A stretch of 64,000 nt of DNA from Caenicola sp034331105 (GTDB taxonomy: Bacteria > Synergistota > Synergistia > Synergistales > Synergistaceae), in assembly GCA_034331105.1 (NCBI GenBank), contig JAXQGB010000011.1, positions 248,001 through 312,000 on the forward strand. Direction: 5' to 3'. How positions within the stretch are numbered: the first letter of the stretch is position 1; every line of letters begins with the position of its first letter. The position numbers and the translations under genes are program-made. Shown here one piece after another: positions 16,016-24,284 of the stretch. A model generated the notes under the pieces. That model searched no databases and was not told the DNA's origin. It was given only the letters and a program-made list of their open reading frames with translations.

Positions 16016-16222
16016 CTAGTCTTTAGCAGCTGTAGAGGCTTCTGAAACCTTTATTACCTGGCGTCCTTTGTAGTAACCGCATGCAGGGCAGGCTTTGTAT
16101 GTCTCTATCACCTCACCGCAGTGTGTGCAGGCCGTAAGACTGGGTTCTGAAAGAGCACCAAGCCACTGTGCTTTACGGTTGTGTGTACGGGAGTGGGATA
16201 CTCGCCTTTTTGGAGTTGCCAT
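16016..16222 (-). CDS. rpmF: 50S ribosomal protein L32
   Basis: A small, basic 68-residue ribosomal protein. The N-terminus ATPKRRVSHSRTHNRKAQW and the zinc ribbon CTHC...CPAC are characteristic; all four Cys are present, so this is the zinc-binding (C+) form. It follows yceD, the usual pairing in bacteria, and is ended by the strong hairpin at 15961-16000. Confidence 0.97.
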   Translation of the reverse strand: MATPKRRVSHSRTHNRKAQWLGALSEPSLTACTHCGEVIETYKACPACGYYKGRQVIKVSEASTAAKD

Positions 16223-16296
16223 AATTTGTTCCCCCCTTAAATCTTCGGCGAAAATGTCGCCTGTGCAATTCTATCACTTTTTTGCTTTTTATGCAG

Positions 16297-16887
16297 TCAG
16301 CTATTTTCCTGTTCTTTCTGCACTAAAGATTTCAGGACTTCAAAACGCGGATCTCCCTCTTCTTCAGTACATGTACATGATGACGTGTTCAGATCAGCGC
16401 CGCATTTTGGACAAAGCCCCCTGCACTCTTCAGAACAGAGAGGCGCAGTTGGAAGGAGTGTTATCATTACCTCCCACACCAAGGGCCCCAGGTCGATCTC
16501 ATCCTCCCATGAATCCAGGATCATGAGTTCTTCGTCTCCATCTGTTTCATAATCAGGTTCGGCTTTTTTATCATCTTCTTTGTCCAGAGAGAAAAGATAC
16601 CTTAATTCTCCCTCAATTGCAACCCCTGCGGGGGCAAGACATCTTGAACATGGCACAGCGATGCTTCCGGATACTGATATTACAGTAATTATCCTGCCCT
16701 CTGCCCTGTAAGCCTCTATTTCTACCTGAAGCGGAGCCGTAAGGGAGTAAAGCTGTCCCCAGTAGTTGATCTTCCGGTCAGCTGACACTGAAAAACTCTC
16801 GGTATAAGGCGTACCATCCTTTGGTATAGCCGGGATAATAAGCCTGTGATGCCAACTTTTGGGCGCAGCCTTGATAAATTCAGACAT
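16297..16887 (-). CDS. yceD: YceD/DUF177 family protein
   Basis: A family nearly always found next to rpmF and linked to 23S rRNA or ribosome maturation; the molecular role is not settled. The C-terminal half carries the family Cys motif in PLCSEECRGLCPKCGADLN, and an additional CSRC pair occurs near residue 75, suggesting metal binding. The start is the ATG at 16887, preceded by CAGGAGAATA and just after the ackA stop; an ATG 63 bases upstream would overlap ackA. It has an acidic stretch around residues 100-120. Confidence 0.88.
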   Translation of the reverse strand: MSEFIKAAPKSWHHRLIIPAIPKDGTPYTESFSVSADRKINYWGQLYSLTAPLQVEIEAYRAEGRIITVISVSGSIAVPCSRCLAPAGVAIEGELRYLFSLDKEDDKKAEPDYETDGDEELMILDSWEDEIDLGPLVWEVMITLLPTAPLCSEECRGLCPKCGADLNTSSCTCTEEEGDPRFEVLKSLVQKEQENS

Positions 16888-16897
16888 TATTCTCCTG

Positions 16898-18094
16898 TTA
16901 TTTCGCCTCGCAGCAGCGTTTTGTGTCCCTTGCGATGACCATTTCTTCATCTGTAGGAACGACCATTACCGCAACCCTGGAATCAGGCGTACTGAAAATG
17001 ACCTCTTTGCCGCGGACTTTGTTCTTCTCAGGGTCGATCTTCACACCCATGAATTCCAGCCCCTTGCAGACTTCTTCACGGAAGGATACTCCGTTTTCTC
17101 CTATACCGGCTGTGAACACCAGGACATCGATGCCTCCCATTGCCGCAGCGTAAGAACCGATATATTTTTTTACGTGGTAAATAAGCATTTCCTGCGCCAG
17201 CTTGGCACGGGCATTTCCCTTTTCTGCAGCCTCTTCGACATCGCGAAGGTCGCTGGAAACTCCAGAGATTCCCTGAAGTCCGCTCTTTTTGTGGACTATA
17301 TCGCTGACAGTTTTTGCATCTTCGTACCTCTCCATTAAGAAGAGCATTACGGACGGATCAAGACTTCCGCTGCGGGTCCCCATCAGAACACCTTCGGCTG
17401 TTCCGTATCCAAGGCTTGTATCAACTGACTTGCCTCCGTCAACAGCGGTGATGGAGCTCCCGTTTCCGAGGTGGCATGTTACGGTCTTGAGCTGTTCAAC
17501 GGGCTTGCCAAGTATTTCAGCTGCTCTGTTTGCAACGTAGAAATGGCTTGTACCATGGAAGCCATAGCGGCGGACCCTGTCTTCCTCGTAATAGCTGTAA
17601 GGGATCCCGTATGTAAAGGCCTTCGGAGGCATTGACTGATGGAAGGCTGTATCAAAAACAACAACGTTGGGTGTTCCCGGCAGAACTTCCATAAGGGCGC
17701 GTACTCCCTGCAGATTGGCAGGATTGTGGAGAGGCGCGAGATGTATAACTTCTTCTATTGCGCTTATGACTTCAGGTGTGACAAGGACTGAAGATGTAAA
17801 CTTCTCCCCGCCGTGGACCATCCTGTGCCCTGCCGCTGAAAGCTCACTCAGATCCTTAAGGACTCCGTATTCCGGGTCGATCAGCATATCAAGTACATAT
17901 TTGATGGCGACTGTGTGGTTCGGGAAATCAACTACACGCGAGACCGGATCTTTTCCTGTCTTGGTATGCTTGATCTTTGAGCCGTCTATGCCAATGCGCT
18001 CAACAAGTCCCTTGGCGAGGACTACTTCCCCGTCCATGTCAATAAGCTGATACTTAAAAGAAGAACTTCCGCAGTTAAGAACTAGAATTTTCAT
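16898..18094 (-). CDS. ackA: acetate kinase
   Basis: Interconverts acetyl phosphate plus ADP with acetate plus ATP, the main ATP-yielding step of many fermentations. The N-terminus MKILVLNCGSSSFKYQL, HLAPLHNPANL, YGFHGTSHFYV and FTAGIGENGVSFREEV are all signature segments of the ASKHA fold. Its 398 residues are normal. The start is the ATG at 18094 although GGGAGG lies 13 bases upstream, further than usual. No phosphotransacetylase gene adjoins it. Divergent tmcAL starts 81 bases away. Confidence 0.97.
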   Translation of the reverse strand: MKILVLNCGSSSFKYQLIDMDGEVVLAKGLVERIGIDGSKIKHTKTGKDPVSRVVDFPNHTVAIKYVLDMLIDPEYGVLKDLSELSAAGHRMVHGGEKFTSSVLVTPEVISAIEEVIHLAPLHNPANLQGVRALMEVLPGTPNVVVFDTAFHQSMPPKAFTYGIPYSYYEEDRVRRYGFHGTSHFYVANRAAEILGKPVEQLKTVTCHLGNGSSITAVDGGKSVDTSLGYGTAEGVLMGTRSGSLDPSVMLFLMERYEDAKTVSDIVHKKSGLQGISGVSSDLRDVEEAAEKGNARAKLAQEMLIYHVKKYIGSYAAAMGGIDVLVFTAGIGENGVSFREEVCKGLEFMGVKIDPEKNKVRGKEVIFSTPDSRVAVMVVPTDEEMVIARDTKRCCEAK

Positions 18095-18175
18095 TAGAAT
18101 CAGATTGCCTCCCTTATTCTGATTATCTCCGTGTCTTTGTGGTATTCTTACCATAAGAGGACGGTGATCGAATTT

Positions 18176-19393
18176 ATGCATACTCCCATCACAGGGATAG
18201 TTGCCGAGTATAACCCGCTTCATCTTGGACACCGGCACCACATGAAAGAAGCCCGTTCACTCTCAGGTGCCGAGGGCATCATTGTAGTGCTCTCCTCAAA
18301 CTTTGTCCAAAGAGGAGAACCTGCCTTAATATCAAAGTGGGAGAGGACAAAGGCCGCGCTAAAATGCGGTGCTGATCTGATCCTTGAACTTCCTCTCGTC
18401 TTTTCATCTCATAATGCAGGGGTTTTCGCCAATGCCGCTGTTGATATCCTGGCGATGACAGGAATCGTAACACACATTTCCTTCGGGCTGGAATCCCCTG
18501 ACTGGCAAATGGACAAAATCCTAGATATTTTAATCGAAGAACCCGAACCTTTCAAGTTTTGTTTAAAAGAAGAACTTGACAAAGGCTGTTCTTTCGTCGA
18601 ATCGAGGGCTTCTGCCCTTGACCGTATGATACCGGGAACAGCTGAGAAGCTGAAAGGGTCGAACAATTCCCTTGCACTGTCATACATGCTCAGGATAAAG
18701 AAAAAAAACTGGAAGATAGATGCTGTGCCGGTCAAGAGGCTTGGATCCGGATATCATGAAAACGAGCTTGCTGAATTTTCAAGCGCGACCGCTGTAAGAA
18801 AAGCTCTTTCAAAAGGAAAAGTCTCAGAAGCGCTCTCCCGGCTCCCTGATTTTTCAGCCGAGATATTAAAAGAGGCCATAGAAAAAGGGCGTGCCTGCAC
18901 TGACGAGGGAAGGCTGTGGAATATCCTCCGGGCCAGGCTCATCTCAATGGATCCCGGCGATATCTCAAAGTACGCTGAGATCGGTGAGGGAATAGAGTAC
19001 CTACTGAGAGAAAAAGCGATCAGGAGCTCTTCCTTCACCGAATGGGGAAAAGCGTGCACAAGCAGGAGATACCCGCTTGGAAGAGTACAGAGACACGGGA
19101 TACACATTCTGATAGGACTTGAACACTGGACAAACAGAGCATTCCAAAGGATAGGGCCGCCGTACATAAGAGTGCTGGGAATGAACGAAAACGGAAGAAA
19201 AATGTTGCGGCGCATGAGAAAAACAGCATCTTTGCCCGTTATTACAAGGTGCGGCGCAGCTTCTTCAATATCTGACACCGCATCAAAAGTCATGAGATAT
19301 GAACTCATAGGATCAGAGATATGGGAACAGCTCATACCTGAGGGAGAATTCGGAAGGGAACATTCCAGAAAGATCATAATAAGAGGGGAATAA
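18176..19393 (+). CDS. tmcAL: TmcAL, tRNA(Met) cytidine acetate ligase
   Basis: In Bacillus this enzyme uses acetate and ATP to make N4-acetylcytidine at position 34 of elongator tRNA-Met. The nucleotidyltransferase motif TGIVAEYNPLHLGHRHHMKEA contains the HxGH signature, followed by VLSSNFVQRGEPA and the GADLILELP segment, all diagnostic of the former YlbM group. The ATG at 18176 gives 405 residues and the standard N-terminus; in-frame GTG codons at 18131 and 18164 are alternatives. Its divergent neighbour is acetate kinase, whose substrate or product is acetate, which may be more than chance. Confidence 0.92.
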   Translation: MHTPITGIVAEYNPLHLGHRHHMKEARSLSGAEGIIVVLSSNFVQRGEPALISKWERTKAALKCGADLILELPLVFSSHNAGVFANAAVDILAMTGIVTHISFGLESPDWQMDKILDILIEEPEPFKFCLKEELDKGCSFVESRASALDRMIPGTAEKLKGSNNSLALSYMLRIKKKNWKIDAVPVKRLGSGYHENELAEFSSATAVRKALSKGKVSEALSRLPDFSAEILKEAIEKGRACTDEGRLWNILRARLISMDPGDISKYAEIGEGIEYLLREKAIRSSSFTEWGKACTSRRYPLGRVQRHGIHILIGLEHWTNRAFQRIGPPYIRVLGMNENGRKMLRRMRKTASLPVITRCGAASSISDTASKVMRYELIGSEIWEQLIPEGEFGREHSRKIIIRGE

Positions 19394-19396
19394 ATT

Positions 19397-19822
19397 ATGG
19401 ACATCGTCTACAAATGTGGAATTGGATCAATGGATTTTGAAAGGGTAACAGAAATGCTCTCACAGGCATATTGGAGCCCCGGAATAAAGATAGACGAAAT
19501 GAAAAAAGCGGCGGTCAATTCCGCCCTGGTCATCGGGGCTTTCTCTGAAGACGGCAGGCAGATAGCTTATGGGCGTGTGATCTCAGACAAGACAAGATTT
19601 GCTTATCTGACGGACTTTTATGTTGACATGGAATTCAGGAAGAAAGGCATCTGCCGTAAAATGGCAGAACTTGTGCTGGCCCATCCTGACCTTGCCGACG
19701 TCTACCAATGGCTTCTTGTCACAGGTGACGCACACGGACTTTACGAAAAATGCGGATTTAAAGTCATTGCCCGTCCGCTGGACTTTATGGAGATCCGAAG
19801 TCCCCGGCCTAAGGACAGATGA
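19397..19822 (+). CDS. GNAT family N-acetyltransferase
   Basis: A 141-residue acetyltransferase of the GNAT fold. The acetyl-CoA loop is in DFYVDMEFRKKGICRKMAE (the Arg/Gln-x-x-Gly-x-Gly/Cys turn is modified), and the late strand GLYEKCGFKVIARP is typical. It begins three bases after tmcAL and is probably co-transcribed with it. The substrate cannot be told from sequence. Similar proteins are often called arylamine- or aminoalkylphosphonate-like acetyltransferases without proof. Confidence 0.82.
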   Translation: MDIVYKCGIGSMDFERVTEMLSQAYWSPGIKIDEMKKAAVNSALVIGAFSEDGRQIAYGRVISDKTRFAYLTDFYVDMEFRKKGICRKMAELVLAHPDLADVYQWLLVTGDAHGLYEKCGFKVIARPLDFMEIRSPRPKDR

Positions 19823-19889
19823 CGTGCTTCCGCCTTATGACAGCAGAAGCACGCCAACAAAGAATGATCGATCTTATTTGATATGAAGG

Positions 19890-20378
19890 CTATACGTTGC
19901 GAGGGGGAATACGTTCCCTCATGCGCCTGAATACCCCGGGGGGGACCATATCTTTTATCGCGCCTCCGAACTGGAAGGCATCCTTGATGCCCCTGCTTGA
20001 AAGATATGAGTACTTGGCGTCTGTGACTATAAAGAAAGTCTCAATCTCCGGAGCCAGCTGCCTGTTCATCTGCGCAAGCTGAAATTCATATTCGAAGTCA
20101 GAAAGTGCGCGAAGGCCTCTTATTATTATCCTGCTCTGTTCCTGCCTCATAAAGTCTACCAGCAGGCCTTCAAAAAATTTGACCTTTACGTTGGGAAGGT
20201 GGACAAGAGCCTCCCTGGCCATTATCTGCCTCTCCTCCTCGCTGAAGGTCGACCTCTTTTCAGGGTTTACGAGGACTGCTACGACCAGCTCGTCAAATAG
20301 GGCAGCGCCTCTTTCTGCTATATAAATATGCCCGTTGGTTATCGGGTCGAAAGATCCGGGATATACGGCCCTTATCAT
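19890..20378 (-). CDS. coaD: phosphopantetheine adenylyltransferase
   Basis: Fourth step of coenzyme A synthesis. AVYPGSFDPITNGHIYI contains the (T/N)xGH nucleotidyltransferase motif, and YSYLSSRGIKDAFQFGG is the second signature. The 162-residue length is standard. The ATG overlaps the rsmD stop by four bases (ATGA), the same rsmD-coaD order as in many bacteria. CoaBC, the preceding CoA steps, is encoded at 27.8-29.1 kb. Confidence 0.97.
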   Translation of the reverse strand: MIRAVYPGSFDPITNGHIYIAERGAALFDELVVAVLVNPEKRSTFSEEERQIMAREALVHLPNVKVKFFEGLLVDFMRQEQSRIIIRGLRALSDFEYEFQLAQMNRQLAPEIETFFIVTDAKYSYLSSRGIKDAFQFGGAIKDMVPPGVFRRMRERIPPRNV

Positions 20379-20863
20379 TGATCAACACTCCTTTTGTAGA
20401 ATGTGAGAACTGTTCCTCCATAAGTTCTCTCTTCCCTCTTCCATCCCGGAATATCCTCTGCGTCTTCCTTTTCAGAGTGTTCGAAGATCAGAGTTCCGTT
20501 CGGGGAAAGTACTTCGATGTGTTTAAAAATCAGCTGCGGAAGTTCGGCGCCCCAACCCAGCCCATATGGCGGGTCGGCAAAAATAACATCAAACGTCTCC
20601 CCGTTTTTTGCAAATCTTGACAAAGCCCTTCTGACATCCATGCAAAGACATTTTACATCCTCAGGCATGGTTTTAACTATATCACCAAAACGCTTTCTCT
20701 CGGATTCCACAAGAGTGACCGGATAAGCGCCTTTCCTGTATGCATTAAGCGCTATCTGTCCACTGCCGGAAAAAAGGTCCAGAAAGCTTTTGTTCTCCAG
20801 TGATCCCAAAATATTGAACAATGCCAGTGATACCTTGCCTGTTGTGGGACGCATTTCTTTCAT
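20375..20863 (-). CDS. rsmD: 16S rRNA (guanine(966)-N2)-methyltransferase RsmD, short N-terminus
   Basis: Methylates G966 of 16S rRNA. MRPTTGKVSLALFNIL, FLDLFSGSGQIALNAYRKGA (SAM site) and the catalytic FADPPYGLG are clear. The protein is 162 residues, roughly 20-30 shorter than usual, because it begins directly at the RPTT motif and lacks the usual first strands (RIIAG...). An in-frame stop lies a short way upstream and an AGGGTGA ribosome site precedes the ATG, so the short form looks genuine rather than mis-started. coaD follows, overlapping by four bases. Confidence 0.92.
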   Translation of the reverse strand: MKEMRPTTGKVSLALFNILGSLENKSFLDLFSGSGQIALNAYRKGAYPVTLVESERKRFGDIVKTMPEDVKCLCMDVRRALSRFAKNGETFDVIFADPPYGLGWGAELPQLIFKHIEVLSPNGTLIFEHSEKEDAEDIPGWKREERTYGGTVLTFYKRSVDQ

Positions 20864-20879
20864 AAAGAATTCACCCTGC

Positions 20880-20911
20880 TTTAACTAAATAAGTTATAAA
20901 TAGAGTATAAT
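20880..20911 (+). promoter_or_regulatory. possible promoter of the MFS exporter gene
   Basis: A perfect TATAAT at 20906-20911 lies 40 bases before the ATG. The best -35 candidate, TTTAAC or TTAACT near 20880, is a poor match and spaced at about 19 bases, so this is tentative. Confidence 0.4.
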
Positions 20912-20950
20912 ATCGCACATCAAAAGTGTATACAAAACAGGAGGCCCAAA

Positions 20951-22159
20951 ATGCCGCAAACAGTAGATAAACAGTCAAAAATACCAGGCGAACAGAGCGA
21001 CAGAAGGAGCCTTTTTGGATTTTCTTTTCTCCATTTCATGAATGACATGCACTCTACTGCCTTACCGACAATTATACCAATGCTTGTTAATTCTATATCT
21101 ATATCTTTGAGCCAGGCCGGACTTTTGAATGCCATTTTCGGATTGATGAATCTGTTTGGCCAGCCGGTAGCAGGATATTTTGCAGACAGGCAGAAAAGAC
21201 CCTGGCTTGCCGTCTGGGCACCAATGCTGAGCATTGCAGGTGCATGTCTGCTGCCACTGGCTCCTAATTACTCGCTGGCCTTTCTGCTGGTCGGACTGAT
21301 GAGCATGGGCACTGCATCATTCCACCCACAGGGACTCGGGCGTACAGGATCTTCAGCAGGAAGCAAAGACCTGGCCTTTTTCATTTCTCTTTTTGCGGCA
21401 TGCGGAAGTTTCGGCAGCGCTGTGGGTCCTGTATATGTAGTATTTATGATCTCACTCATCGGCAAAGAGACGTTCCCGATAGTTCTGATACCCGGCTTCA
21501 TCATATGTCTTTACATTTGGAAAAAAATAGTCTCAGATCAGAGGGCTGAGAACATAACTAAAGAAAAGGCCGAATTCAGGGGATTTTTTAAAAATATGAA
21601 AGATATTATGAAAAAGATCCTCTCTCTCGTTGTCGTCGCAACAATAAGAGACGCAACGCTGCAGGGGATACGGATATTCCTTCCGATGCTGGTAGTTCTC
21701 AAAGGAGGAAGCATCGCAAAAGGTGGAATGCTCCTCTTCGCGATAACCCTTGCATGCACAATTGGAGGAATAGTCGGAGGTAAGCTTGCTGATTCCAAAG
21801 GCGATGAAAAGGTAATGCTCTGGACTCTTGCGATATCACCAATTTTCCTTATCACCGGTCTTAATACCACAGGCGGCCTTTCTATAGTGGCCCTTATAAT
21901 GGGTTTCGCTTTTCTTCAGGCCAGCACACCTGTCACTACCGCAATAGCGCAGAAAAAGTGCCCTATGTCCAGGAGTACTGTAAGTTCGCTGGCAATGGGC
22001 GTCTCATGGGGGATCGCAAACCTCCTGACTACACCGGTAGGTTTTTCGGCAGACATCTTTGGTCTTGAAAAAACATTGAGGGTAGTGGCCTTCCTCCCAT
22101 GGACAGTTACTGCCTGGTACGCAGCAACAATGATCCTTTCACGCAAATTAAAAAAATAA
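20951..22159 (+). CDS. MFS transporter, fosmidomycin-resistance (Fsr)-like
   Basis: A 402-residue major-facilitator exporter with about 12 membrane helices. The opening LFGFSFLHFMNDMHSTALPTI, followed by a 'LSQAGLLNAIFGLMN' helix and a G-x-x-A-D-R loop (GYFADRQKRPW), is typical of the Fsr subgroup. The 'GTASFHPQGLG' segment also matches that group. The true substrate in this organism is unknown, and fosmidomycin resistance is only a family name. An AGGAGG ribosome site stands 8 bases before the ATG. It is a single-gene unit between divergent rsmD and convergent trmB. Confidence 0.85.
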   Translation: MPQTVDKQSKIPGEQSDRRSLFGFSFLHFMNDMHSTALPTIIPMLVNSISISLSQAGLLNAIFGLMNLFGQPVAGYFADRQKRPWLAVWAPMLSIAGACLLPLAPNYSLAFLLVGLMSMGTASFHPQGLGRTGSSAGSKDLAFFISLFAACGSFGSAVGPVYVVFMISLIGKETFPIVLIPGFIICLYIWKKIVSDQRAENITKEKAEFRGFFKNMKDIMKKILSLVVVATIRDATLQGIRIFLPMLVVLKGGSIAKGGMLLFAITLACTIGGIVGGKLADSKGDEKVMLWTLAISPIFLITGLNTTGGLSIVALIMGFAFLQASTPVTTAIAQKKCPMSRSTVSSLAMGVSWGIANLLTTPVGFSADIFGLEKTLRVVAFLPWTVTAWYAATMILSRKLKK

Positions 22160-22173
22160 GAGGATCTGATCTT

Positions 22174-23118
22174 TTATTCTTGCTTCGCATCAGCAGCAGC
22201 AAGCGCATGGTGCAGAGCGGCTCGCATAGCCGGAGTCCTGTAGGGATGACCTACTGAGTCAACCTTTATCTTAAAACCATCACGCCCGGGGATCACCTTA
22301 AGGTAAAAGTGCTGTTCAAAGCCGTCATCAGTTGTTATGACAAGGACAAGGCCGACTCCCGAATCTGAAACGAATGTCTCCCTGAAGACCCAGTGACCTC
22401 TTCCGCCGACACCTTTGCCTTCCGCATCTTTGATCTTAGAAAGGACCTCCTCAAGTTTCATTACGCTTTCACACTCCATTTCCATCTGCCAGTCATTGTC
22501 TTCCATGATAGGATCATCATATCTGCCCATTTTATGCAGGACCAGGTGCCATGTGCTTTTTCCCATGGCTCTCCACTTTCTTTCGTACTTTGTAATATAT
22601 GGCCTCTTTGGGTCGACCTCTATCGGATCTGACTGAAATACACCCGGAACTGATATGGTTTCAGCTGCTTCCTCAGCGTACCAGTCGACATCGGTGGCAA
22701 GTTCAAATGATCCTCCGGGAACGATGAGGTATGACAGAAGGTCGGCAAAGTGAGGTACCGTGACGCGCCTTGAAGCGTGCCTTGTCTTTGGCCAGGGACA
22801 TGGGAAGTTCATGTAGACCCTTTCGACTGACTCGGGAGAGAAGCAATGGCGAAGCAGGAAACGGGCATCGCCGTGCATTATACGCACGTTGCCCAGTCCG
22901 GCCGCAAGCGCTCTCCTTGCTCCCTTGGCAACGCACCACTGTGAGACCTCAATGCCCACTATCAGCACTTCGGGAAATGCTTGTGCTAGGTATTCAAGGA
23001 ACTCACCGTTCCCGAACCCGATCTCAACAAAGACTCTTCCTGACGGAGAAAGCGAGGCCCAGTCAAGGAGCAGATCGACATTCTCATCTACTATTATCCT
23101 GCCTAGATCCCAGGTCAT
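22174..23118 (-). CDS. trmB: tRNA (guanine(46)-N7)-methyltransferase TrmB with C-terminal extension
   Basis: Methylates G46 of tRNA variable loops. The SAM motif VEIGFGNGEFLEYLA (residues 31-45), the ELATD strand (139-143) and ITKYERK (175-181) agree with TrmB. Two oddities are visible. First, the normally conserved F-P-D-P-W motif reads NFPCPWPKTRH (104-114), with Cys107 replacing the aspartate. Second, about 110 extra residues (200-314) follow the methyltransferase domain, ending in a small Ala-rich helix; a C-terminal extension is known from Aquifex TrmB. The ATG overlaps the rsmA stop by four bases. Confidence 0.85.
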   Translation of the reverse strand: MTWDLGRIIVDENVDLLLDWASLSPSGRVFVEIGFGNGEFLEYLAQAFPEVLIVGIEVSQWCVAKGARRALAAGLGNVRIMHGDARFLLRHCFSPESVERVYMNFPCPWPKTRHASRRVTVPHFADLLSYLIVPGGSFELATDVDWYAEEAAETISVPGVFQSDPIEVDPKRPYITKYERKWRAMGKSTWHLVLHKMGRYDDPIMEDNDWQMEMECESVMKLEEVLSKIKDAEGKGVGGRGHWVFRETFVSDSGVGLVLVITTDDGFEQHFYLKVIPGRDGFKIKVDSVGHPYRTPAMRAALHHALAAADAKQE

Positions 23119-23963
23119 ATTTCTGACTCCTTCTCCTCTTTTGGTTTGAGGTAAAATTCGGGCTCCCGGGAAAGCCGGCGCCAGTGATCAAGGCTAAGTT
23201 CTTCTCCCCTTGCGGTGGGTTTCAGGTCGTTTCTTTCAAGTATCTCCAGCGCTTTATCACGATCAATGTCAGCGTAACCTGATATCCAGTTGTTTATAAG
23301 TGTCTTCCTCCGCTGGGCGAAAGATCTAGCCAGCAGACCCCTCCATGTCCTGTCACATGCAAGTGTCCTGTTATTCTCCATCTTTATCTCGATAATGCAT
23401 GAATTGACCCTTGGCTGAGGCCTGAAGGCAGACGGAGGAACGTTCCTAAGAATTGCTGATGTCCCCATTGCTTCAACTGTTATGCCAAGCGGGGAGCGTT
23501 CACGATGTCCGCAGGGTGATGTGATCCTCTGAGCGGATTCAAGCTGTACCATCAGAAGCATGTAGTCAAGTCCGTGCGGGACCAGCTTTTCGAGAAAGAC
23601 CCATAGCAGAGGAGTCGTGATGTGGTAAGGCAGGTTGGCAATTACCCTGTTGGGCATCCATGGAAGTTTATTTTCGTAATCGAACTGTACGGCATCTCCC
23701 CAAAGGGGATGGAGCCTGCTGTCTTTGATGGCAAGCATATCTATCGTGTGCTTGAGTCTCGTATCCAGTTCCACAGTACATACTCCCGAGCATTCGGTCG
23801 AAAGGAGCCCCTCTGTGAGTATACCCTCGCCCGGCCCTATCTCAAGGACTTTGTCCTCAGAAGTCAGCTTTGCCCTCCCGATCATAAAGTCCACGATAGA
23901 ATGATCGATGAGGAAATTCTGACCTATATCTGTGTTGTGAATAAAATTCGGTATCCTGACCAT
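23115..23963 (-). CDS. rsmA: 16S rRNA dimethyladenosine transferase RsmA (KsgA)
   Basis: Dimethylates A1518 and A1519 of 16S rRNA. The N-terminal IGQNFLID, SAM motif LEIGPGEGILTEGLL, catalytic NLPYHITTPLL and the SPLGITVEA region are standard. The C-terminal helical domain (about 190-282) is shorter on basic motifs but complete, with the SFAQRRKTLINN helix. The 282-residue length is typical. It starts at the ATG at 23963 with an AAGG element 8 bases upstream. It is followed by trmB in a two-gene RNA-methylation operon downstream of tRNA-Pro. Confidence 0.96.
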   Translation of the reverse strand: MVRIPNFIHNTDIGQNFLIDHSIVDFMIGRAKLTSEDKVLEIGPGEGILTEGLLSTECSGVCTVELDTRLKHTIDMLAIKDSRLHPLWGDAVQFDYENKLPWMPNRVIANLPYHITTPLLWVFLEKLVPHGLDYMLLMVQLESAQRITSPCGHRERSPLGITVEAMGTSAILRNVPPSAFRPQPRVNSCIIEIKMENNRTLACDRTWRGLLARSFAQRRKTLINNWISGYADIDRDKALEILERNDLKPTARGEELSLDHWRRLSREPEFYLKPKEEKESEI

Positions 23964-24037
23964 CTCATTTTCCTTTTTTCTCTCTGAATTGTCTTAAGCT
24001 TTATAAAAATACATGACATTAATAAAACATATATCTT

Positions 24038-24081
24038 AAAAAAACAAAAGTAAAGGGGCTTCCATAAACTACGGAAACCCC
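24038..24081 (-). terminator. terminator of tRNA-Pro
   Basis: GGGGTTTCC and GGAAGCCCC form a 9-bp stem (one G-T) around a nine-base loop, followed on the minus strand by TTTACTTTTG and then seven T. It begins ten bases after the tRNA 3' end and isolates the tRNA from rsmA. Confidence 0.85.
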
Positions 24082-24090
24082 TATATCGTC

Positions 24091-24168
24091 TGGTCGGGAT
24101 GAGAGGATTTGAACCTCCGACCACCTGCACCCCATGCAGGTACGCTAGCCAGGCTGCGCTACATCCCG
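24091..24168 (-). tRNA. tRNA-Pro, anticodon GGG
   Basis: A 78-base cloverleaf with encoded CCA. Acceptor arm CGGGATG pairs with CATCCCG. The anticodon stem CCTGC/GCAGG holds the loop ATGGGGT, giving anticodon GGG, which reads CCC and CCU. The T arm GGAGG-TTCAAAT-CCTCT is canonical. It has its own promoter and terminator. Confidence 0.95.
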
Positions 24169-24180
24169 TAAGCAGGGAGT

Positions 24181-24209
24181 ATAATAACCCGCGATACGCT
24201 TTTGGTCAA
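24181..24209 (-). promoter_or_regulatory. tRNA-Pro promoter
   Basis: On the minus strand TTGACC (24209-24204), a 17-base spacer and TATTAT (24186-24181) lie about 12 bases before the tRNA 5' end. The upstream context GTACTTGACC is identical to that of the hup promoter at 24654, suggesting both are strong, growth-linked promoters. Confidence 0.78.
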
Positions 24210-24219
24210 GTACTGCAAT

Positions 24220-24254
24220 AAAAAAATCCCAACAAAATTTGTCGGGATTTTTTT
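24220..24254 (-). terminator. hup terminator (probably bidirectional)
   Basis: A run of A, ATCCC, a short loop region, GGGAT and a run of T form a long stem with one A-C mismatch. Seven T follow on either strand, so it can end transcription from hup on the minus strand. It lies 30 bases beyond the hup stop, between hup and the tRNA-Pro promoter. Confidence 0.85.
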
Positions 24255-24284
24255 ACGTTCCAAAAAACCTAAAAGATATAAAAA

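Noticed and set aside
16951..18241. Longer acetate kinase frame starting at 18241
   Set aside because: The added 49 residues overlap the divergent tmcAL gene and do not belong to the family N-terminus, which begins at MKILVLNCGSSS.
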